18,779 nucleotides of DNA from JBFYTX01 sp964442335. Its GTDB lineage: Bacteria > Chloroflexota > Dehalococcoidia > Dehalococcoidales > RBG-16-60-22. Numbering within the stretch: position 1 is the first letter of the stretch; the number at the start of each line of letters is the position of its first letter. The stretch covers positions 1 through 18,779 of the forward strand of contig CAYTZI010000025.1 of assembly GCA_964442335.1 (NCBI GenBank). Reading direction: 5' to 3'. Below are positions 14,423 through 18,779 of the stretch, piece by piece. The notes under the pieces are model-generated. The model was given only the letters and a program-made list of their open reading frames with translations. It was not told where the DNA came from and searched no databases. A program made the position numbers and the translations under genes.

Positions 14423-16150
14423 TTAGTGCGCGTCCATCCACTCATTTTCAGGGTGCCAGATGATGCCATGGATCTTGGGATATTCGGTATGGACATAAGG
14501 CCATACCACAGAAGCCTCATAGGTCCTGAAAAGCGGGATATACAAGCAGTCTTCGCAGGCCTGTTTAAGAGCATCCTGGATGGCAGTTGCGGCTTCCGCC
14601 GCGTCGGTGTACTTTGGATCTATTGCTGCATTGCACAGATCAATGAAAGCATCAGACTTATAGATGTTAGGTGTACGGAAGGTCATCGGGTTGGGACCAT
14701 AATGGACGAACAGGTCCGAACCATCCGGATTGATGCCGGAAGCCGTGTAGTTCAGACCGTCCCAGCCGCCCTGGTCGCCGCCGAATAATGCGTTAAAGTA
14801 ACGGCCCAGGTCGGCAACATCAGGCTCAACCGTGATGCCAACTAGACCCAATTGATACACGAACAGAGCCATTGCATCATTGGTATTGCCCATGGCCCCT
14901 CCCATAATCTTAAGCTTGAAACCGTTTTGAAACCCGGCTTCTTCTAAGAGCTGCTTGGCTCTATCTACGTCGTAAGGATACGGATCATAGCCCTGGACGT
15001 ATCCCGGACTACCCATCGGTGCCATCTGGGTTAATGGTTCAAAGTAACCCTGTCCCAGCGTCTGTGCAATCGTGGCGCGGTCAAGGGCGCATGCGATAGC
15101 CTGGCGGACTTTGACATTGCTGAGTGGGCTGTTAGGATCAACATCGCTGTAAAGCATTACCTGGAACATGCCGGGGCCCTCAACGAGTATGAAGTCCTTT
15201 TCTTTGAGCTGCAGGATATCAGTCACGGAAGAGGTATCCGCCCACATGTCGGCTTCGCCGGCCTGCAATTTAGCGGAGGCGACCATCGAATCGGGAATAG
15301 CCATCATGATGATTCCATCAAGGTACGGCTTGCCCGGCTGCCAGTAGTTAGGGTTCTTGACAAAAGTGATATGGTCATCTCTGACAAATTCAGTGACGGT
15401 GAAAGCGCCGGTCCCGACAACATTTTGGCGGGCCCATTCTTTACGCGCTTCAACGGCTTCATCGGAAGTATCGTCGGCGGAAATAGAGCCGCCGGCGGTC
15501 ATAAAAGATGTGGGAGAGATTGGCTGCGTCAACCCCAGGTTCTGTACGGTCTGCCAATCGAAAGATATCATATGCATGACAAGCGTATAATCGTCTTCGA
15601 CTTCCATCGATTCGATGAGATTGGTGCCGGTACCGGACCTGTTGTCTATAGCCAGTTGAACGTTCCAGCGGACGGCTTCAGCGTTAAAGTCCGTACCATC
15701 GGAGAATTTTACACCCTCGCGCAGGTGCCAGGTAATGGTTAGGTCAGTTTGGTCAGATTCCCATGAAGTAGCCAGTATGCCAACCAGTTCACCGCTAGTA
15801 GAACCCCATTCGCAAAGGCGTTCCAGGACGGGCGCCATCTGGAAAGTATCGTTAGGTGCTTTTTCCGGCGGGTAGCCGATGTTTTTAGGAATGGCACCGG
15901 CGATGAGCCGTAAAGTGCCGCCGCTAACTGGTTGTCCTGCTGTAGGCGAAGGAGTCCCGGTGGGCGTCGTGGCGGTAGGTGAAGGAGTCCCGGTGGGCGT
16001 CGTGGCGGTAGGCGAAGGAGTCCCGGTGGGCGTCGTGGCGGTAGGTGAAGGAGTCCCACTGGGCGTCGTGGTGGCAGGCTCTCCGCAGCCCGCCAGAACG
16101 AGGACGCCTATCAAAGTGAGTGCCAGAGCGAAAAATAAAAACTTTTTCAT
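14423..16150 (-). CDS. ABC transporter substrate-binding lipoprotein, SBP_bac_5 family, system 2
   Basis: This extracytoplasmic, predicted lipid-anchored binding protein has 575 residues. The N-terminus has KK, a hydrophobic core and a textbook lipobox LAGC with the acylated Cys at residue 22. Residues 25-75 are a Thr/Pro/Ser linker built from an 11-residue repeat. The SBP_bac_5 signature is at about 139-152 (ITWHLREGVKFSDG). It differs in sequence from the system 1 lipoprotein (for example RLIAGAIPKNIGYPP at its N-terminal lobe), so the two probably bind different ligands. The ATG at 16148-16150 directly abuts the IclR gene's TAA, and its ribosome-binding site GGAGGT lies inside the last codons of the IclR gene. 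Co-transcription with the regulator and translational coupling are therefore likely. Confidence 0.95.
   Translation of the reverse strand: MKKFLFFALALTLIGVLVLAGCGEPATTTPSGTPSPTATTPTGTPSPTATTPTGTPSPTATTPTGTPSPTAGQPVSGGTLRLIAGAIPKNIGYPPEKAPNDTFQMAPVLERLCEWGSTSGELVGILATSWESDQTDLTITWHLREGVKFSDGTDFNAEAVRWNVQLAIDNRSGTGTNLIESMEVEDDYTLVMHMISFDWQTVQNLGLTQPISPTSFMTAGGSISADDTSDEAVEARKEWARQNVVGTGAFTVTEFVRDDHITFVKNPNYWQPGKPYLDGIIMMAIPDSMVASAKLQAGEADMWADTSSVTDILQLKEKDFILVEGPGMFQVMLYSDVDPNSPLSNVKVRQAIACALDRATIAQTLGQGYFEPLTQMAPMGSPGYVQGYDPYPYDVDRAKQLLEEAGFQNGFKLKIMGGAMGNTNDAMALFVYQLGLVGITVEPDVADLGRYFNALFGGDQGGWDGLNYTASGINPDGSDLFVHYGPNPMTFRTPNIYKSDAFIDLCNAAIDPKYTDAAEAATAIQDALKQACEDCLYIPLFRTYEASVVWPYVHTEYPKIHGIIWHPENEWMDAH
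15942..16073 (-). repeat. Four 33-base coding repeats in the lipoprotein linker, system 2
   Basis: Four tandem units of 33 bases (15942-15974, 15975-16007, 16008-16040, 16041-16073) encode the 11-residue TPSPTATTPTG-type repeat. The first three units differ from each other only by an occasional base, and the unit nearest the lipobox is more diverged. Such near-identical in-frame units are prone to copy-number change and short-read misassembly. Confidence 0.88.
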
Positions 16151-17041
16151 TTAATATGATACCTCCGTATTACGTAATATGGGATGCTCAGCAGGAATGT
16201 TTTTCATCATCAAGCCATGTACCACCTCCTTTTCACTAAAGGCCCTAGCGATATCCCGTGAAATATTTCCTGTGCTGGCCTTCAATTCATCGATGAAATC
16301 TTTGACCTTTGGCCCGATACTGTCTTCCAGCCCGACGATACTCAGACTGGCGGGGCTGAAGTAGTTCTTGATTGGCGCCGATATACACACGGCCCCCGGA
16401 ATCCTCTCGCCGGACGTAACGCAATACCCCTGCCTCCGGGTTTCCATCAGCTGCTTCCACAGCAGGGTTTTATCAGTGACGGTGTTCTTCGTAACGTAGG
16501 TAAACTCGAGGTGCTTCAGGGTGGTTTTCAGTTCCTCATCGTCCAGTTGCGAGAGCAGCACCTTGGCTGTCGCGCCGATATAGAGAGGCCCCAGCCTTTT
16601 ACTTTCCGTGTTGATTCTCAGGCCGTGCTTGCTGGGGACTTCGTGTAAATGTATATGGTGCAGCTGCACCATTATGCCCAGATTCACGGTCTCCTCGGTA
16701 ATATCGGAAATGCGCGTCATTTCCCGCAGTGATTGCATTATCAGGTAGCGGTGGGCGGCGGTCTGGTTCGAAGAGAGCTGCGTGACCAGCGGCCCGAGGT
16801 AGTAACGGTGGTTGTTTTCGTCTTGGATTGCCCAGCTCAGCTCTTTTAGCGAATGCAACAGGCGGTGCACGGTGGAGGGACTGTAACTACAATAGCTGGC
16901 GATGTCGGTAACGGTGTTGATATCGTTGCTCAGGCAGGACATGATGACCGTGGCCCGGTTCAGTGATGTCGCGACGGTTGTTGATTTACCCGGTTGTGTG
17001 CTATATTTCCGTAGACCGGAATTTTTTTCTCGTTTTGACAT
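16151..17041 (-). CDS. IclR-family transcriptional regulator
   Basis: This is a DNA-binding regulator of 296 residues. A basic N-terminal extension of about 22 residues precedes the winged helix-turn-helix (about 25-85), which contains TVTDIASYCSYSPSTVHRLLHSL and a wing ending RYYLGP. The effector-binding domain (about 105-280) shows the IclR features LGPLYIGATAKVLLSQL, RRQGYCVTSGERIPGAVCISAPI and SIVGLEDSIG. The ATG at 17039-17041 has no Shine-Dalgarno; a promoter-like TTATCA-18-TATAAT would start transcription at or next to the ATG, so the message may be leaderless. Its last codons carry the ribosome-binding site of the downstream lipoprotein gene. It diverges from the UroD-like genes across a 100-base region with an AT-rich dyad, the usual arrangement for IclR autoregulation and control of the divergent operon. 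The effector is unknown. Confidence 0.93.
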   Translation of the reverse strand: MSKREKNSGLRKYSTQPGKSTTVATSLNRATVIMSCLSNDINTVTDIASYCSYSPSTVHRLLHSLKELSWAIQDENNHRYYLGPLVTQLSSNQTAAHRYLIMQSLREMTRISDITEETVNLGIMVQLHHIHLHEVPSKHGLRINTESKRLGPLYIGATAKVLLSQLDDEELKTTLKHLEFTYVTKNTVTDKTLLWKQLMETRRQGYCVTSGERIPGAVCISAPIKNYFSPASLSIVGLEDSIGPKVKDFIDELKASTGNISRDIARAFSEKEVVHGLMMKNIPAEHPILRNTEVSY

Positions 17042-17043
17042 CG

Positions 17044-17086
17044 TTACATTATATCACGGCCTGTCAATATATGATAATTAATGTAA
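17044..17086. promoter_or_regulatory. AT-rich dyad in the divergent promoter region, candidate IclR operator overlapping promoters
   Basis: The half-sites ttacattatatca (17044-17056) and tgataattaatgtaa (17072-17086) are inverted repeats that match throughout except for a two-base insertion in the right arm. The leftward promoter boxes fall inside the half-sites: -35 TTATCA at 17072-17077 and -10 TATAAT at 17048-17053, 18 bases apart. On the plus strand, GATAAT at 17073-17078 could serve as a -10 for the UroD-like genes, though no good -35 precedes it. Binding here would block the leftward promoter. The assignment to the IclR protein is inferred from position. Confidence 0.5.
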
Positions 17087-17141
17087 TTTAACTTCGCCAT
17101 GAGGTTTTTACCGTAAAGCTTATCATAAGGAGTCATGAAAA

Positions 17142-18473
17142 ATGGGTAAAGAATGGAATGAAATGACGCCGGAAGAAAAACGCTGGGAGAGGTTTGACCG
17201 CTGGCTGGCGCCGCGGGGCGTTAAGTTCGCCGGCGCCGGGGCTGAAGAAGGATATAGAAAAAGAGTGACGAGGTTTATCAAAGCCTTCAATCTGGAAGAG
17301 CCGGACCGCGTGCCGGTTATCCTGCCGGCGGGTACTTTCCCTATCTACTACGCCGGGATGACGCTGAAAGAAGCCATGTATGATAACCAAAGGCTGCTGG
17401 AGGCTTACCGCGGGTTCTTCAGAGATTTTGAATCGGATGTCTTTAGCGGACCCGGCATGGTGCCGCCGGGCAAAGTGATGGATATTATCGGCAGCGTCAC
17501 CTCGAGATGGCCGGGACACGGCCTTCCCGATAACGCCAGCATGCAGCAGTTCGTCGAGGGTGAGTATATGAAGGCGGACGAGTACGACCTGTTTATCAAG
17601 GACCTCTCCGACTATACCCTGCGTTACTATATACCGCGTTCGCTGGAGGCGCTGGCGCCTCTGGCGAATTTCATGCCGCTGCCCCATGTCCTCGGCATGC
17701 CCAACCGCTTTATCGCACCGGCCGTCATGCCGGACGTGCGGGAGATGTTCCGGAAAATAATTGAATACGGGGAAGAGACGGAGAAGTGGAGGGTCCCGCT
17801 GGCTGAGTTCGACCGCGAGGCGCTGGCGGCTGGCTACCCTAATTTTATGGGCGGGCAGTCCCATGCCCCGTTCGATATTCTCGCCGATACCTTGCGGGGG
17901 ACGCGGGGCATTATCACGGACATGTACCGGCGGCCGGAGACCCTGCTGGAAGCCATGGAGATACTCGTGCAGGTCAATGTCGATTGCGGCCTGCGTATGG
18001 CGGACGCCTCCGGGAGGCCGGTCGTGTTTTTTGCGCTCCATAAAGGTGACGATACCTTCATGTCCGGTAAACAGTATGAGAAGTTCTACTGGCCGACGTT
18101 TCGTAAGGTTATCCTGGGCCTTATTGAGGAGGGCTGCGTGCCGATGCTTTTCGCCGAGGGGAAATACAATAACCGTCTGGAAATCATTAGAGACCTGCCC
18201 CCCGGCAAAGTGATGTGGCACTTTGACCAGACTGATATGGCGCGGGCTAAAAAGATACTCGGCGATAACGCCTGTATCGCCGGCAATGTGCCTACATCCC
18301 TGCTGTGCACCGGCACCGCGCAGGCGGTCAGGGAGTACTGCCGCAAGCTTATTGAGGACTGCGCTCCGGGCGGCGGCTTTATCCTTACCGGCGGGGCCAG
18401 TGTCGCTAAATGTGACCCGGCTAACCTGCATGCCATGTGGGAGGCCGCCCTGGAGTACGGAGTGTATAAATAG
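17142..18473 (+). CDS. Uroporphyrinogen decarboxylase (URO-D) superfamily protein, probable methyltransferase-like rather than HemE
   Basis: This is a 443-residue TIM-barrel protein of the URO-D superfamily, clearly longer than heme-pathway HemE (about 340-360). An N-terminal extension precedes the barrel entry motif LEEPDRVPV at 51-59, and the C-terminal barrel part shows GNVPTSLLCTGT from 381 and APGGGFILTGG at 408-418, then DPANLHAMWEAALEYG. The superfamily includes HemE and corrinoid/coenzyme M methyltransferases (MtaA, MtbA types), which use a Zn site built from His and Cys. Here the usual Cys after GGGFIL is absent (G-G-A-S instead of G-C), and MWHFDQTD has His without the HxC pattern, so a canonical Zn site is doubtful. 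The ATG at 17142 has AAGGAG nine bases upstream. It diverges from the IclR gene and is followed by a second URO-D-like gene. The substrate is unknown. Confidence 0.9.
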   Translation: MGKEWNEMTPEEKRWERFDRWLAPRGVKFAGAGAEEGYRKRVTRFIKAFNLEEPDRVPVILPAGTFPIYYAGMTLKEAMYDNQRLLEAYRGFFRDFESDVFSGPGMVPPGKVMDIIGSVTSRWPGHGLPDNASMQQFVEGEYMKADEYDLFIKDLSDYTLRYYIPRSLEALAPLANFMPLPHVLGMPNRFIAPAVMPDVREMFRKIIEYGEETEKWRVPLAEFDREALAAGYPNFMGGQSHAPFDILADTLRGTRGIITDMYRRPETLLEAMEILVQVNVDCGLRMADASGRPVVFFALHKGDDTFMSGKQYEKFYWPTFRKVILGLIEEGCVPMLFAEGKYNNRLEIIRDLPPGKVMWHFDQTDMARAKKILGDNACIAGNVPTSLLCTGTAQAVREYCRKLIEDCAPGGGFILTGGASVAKCDPANLHAMWEAALEYGVYK

Positions 18474-18503
18474 CCGGAAGGCTTTGAGTCTTAAGGAGGT
18501 CGT

Positions 18504-18779
18504 ATGCCGGCGTCGTTTTCAGCTAAAGAGTATGAAAAAGAAAATCAACTACTGAAGAAAGAAATAGAAAGAAGAACGGGCAGGACCACCGGGGAGCTCT
18601 ACGAGGAGAGGGAGAAAAGGGTCAGGGATGTTATCGAGCTCGGGGTGCCGGACAGGATTCCTCTTACCATCGACGTGAAGATTGACACTTATACCGGCAT
18701 TCCCAACTCCGCCGCGTATTACGACCCCATCAATTTCAAAAGGGCGGTGCGTAAAATTGCGCTGGATTTTGAGCCCGAT
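18504..18779 (+). CDS. Second URO-D superfamily protein, N-terminal fragment cut by the right edge
   Basis: The frame is open from ATG 18504 to the end of the window, giving 92 residues. A near-perfect Shine-Dalgarno TAAGGAGGT (18492-18500) ends three bases before the start. A charged, probably helical N-terminus (ENQLLKKEIERRTGRTTGE) leads to ERVRD-like text and the barrel entry motif ELGVPDRIPLTIDV, equivalent to LEEPDRVPVILPA in the gene 30 bases upstream. The two genes are evidently co-transcribed and related, but this one has a different N-terminal region, so it is not a simple copy. The call rests on the N-terminal motif alone and cannot say whether metal ligands are present. Confidence 0.75.
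   Translation, partial: MPASFSAKEYEKENQLLKKEIERRTGRTTGELYEEREKRVRDVIELGVPDRIPLTIDVKIDTYTGIPNSAAYYDPINFKRAVRKIALDFEPD

Noticed and set aside
15942..16073. Evenly spaced direct repeats considered as a CRISPR array.
   Set aside because: Units are contiguous without spacers, in frame within a lipoprotein gene and encode a Pro/Thr linker. No cas genes are present.
17048..17068. TTGACA followed by TATAAT on the minus strand before the IclR gene as a promoter pair.
   Set aside because: Only eight bases separate the two boxes, far too few for sigma70 recognition. The same TATAAT pairs better with TTATCA 18 bases upstream.
17133..18431. A 432-codon open frame on the minus strand opposite the URO-D-like gene.
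   Set aside because: It is antisense to a gene with clear family motifs and a ribosome-binding site. Its translation is His/Arg/Pro-rich without recognisable domains, as is typical of a shadow frame in GC-rich coding DNA.
17142..18473. Assignment as heme-pathway uroporphyrinogen decarboxylase HemE.
   Set aside because: The protein is far longer than HemE, is followed by a related gene and is linked to an IclR regulator and catabolic genes rather than to heme genes.

Overview
This window reads as a bacterial chromosome fragment from an uncultured anaerobe. The 10-N block at 14381-14390 shows that it comes from a draft or metagenome assembly. The gene mix (two Opp/Dpp-type uptake systems with lipoprotein binding proteins, tandem short-chain dehydrogenases, a UGSC-type selenoprotein, an AprBA-like flavoprotein/ferredoxin pair and uroporphyrinogen-decarboxylase-like proteins) resembles Chloroflexota of the Dehalococcoidia type. 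That assignment is an inference from gene content, not a phylogenetic result. The standard code fits: TGA closes the permease at 936 and the flavoprotein at 10390, so TGA is not a general Trp codon here.

Layout. From 1 to 17041 every gene is on the minus strand; from 17142 to the right edge the genes are on the plus strand. In minus-strand transcription order: (A) an IclR-family regulator (17041-16151), a binding-protein lipoprotein (16150-14423), two permeases (14270-12406), then an FAD oxidoreductase (12339-10390) and a small ferredoxin (10347-10051). (B) After an intergenic region holding a promoter and a weak terminator, an operon of a UGSC-family selenoprotein (9712-8018, read through an in-frame UGA at 9326-9328), two paralogous SDRs (7928-6984 and 6957-6004) and a two-domain cupin (5973-4963). 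(C) After a hairpin and a consensus promoter, a second transporter: lipoprotein (4655-2973), two permeases (2774-936) and an ATPase that runs off the left edge. On the plus strand, diverging from the IclR gene, are two uroporphyrinogen-decarboxylase-like genes, the second cut by the right edge.

Most important result. The pair of apparent ORFs at 9712-9326 and 9268-8018 is one selenoprotein gene. The reading frame is continuous across a single TGA. The TGA lies exactly where UGSC-family proteins carry Sec or Cys (here U129-D-G-C132), and a compact hairpin with a G at the start of its apical loop begins 10 nt after it, as expected for a bacterial SECIS. Standard gene calling would report two truncated proteins.

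How the genes may work together (inference). Two transporters import one or more small organic compounds. The SDRs (predicted NAD-linked), the flavoprotein/ferredoxin pair, the selenoprotein, the bicupin and possibly corrinoid-linked UroD-like methyltransferases could form a catabolic route, with the IclR regulator acting at an AT-rich dyad in the divergent region. The substrate cannot be named from the sequence.
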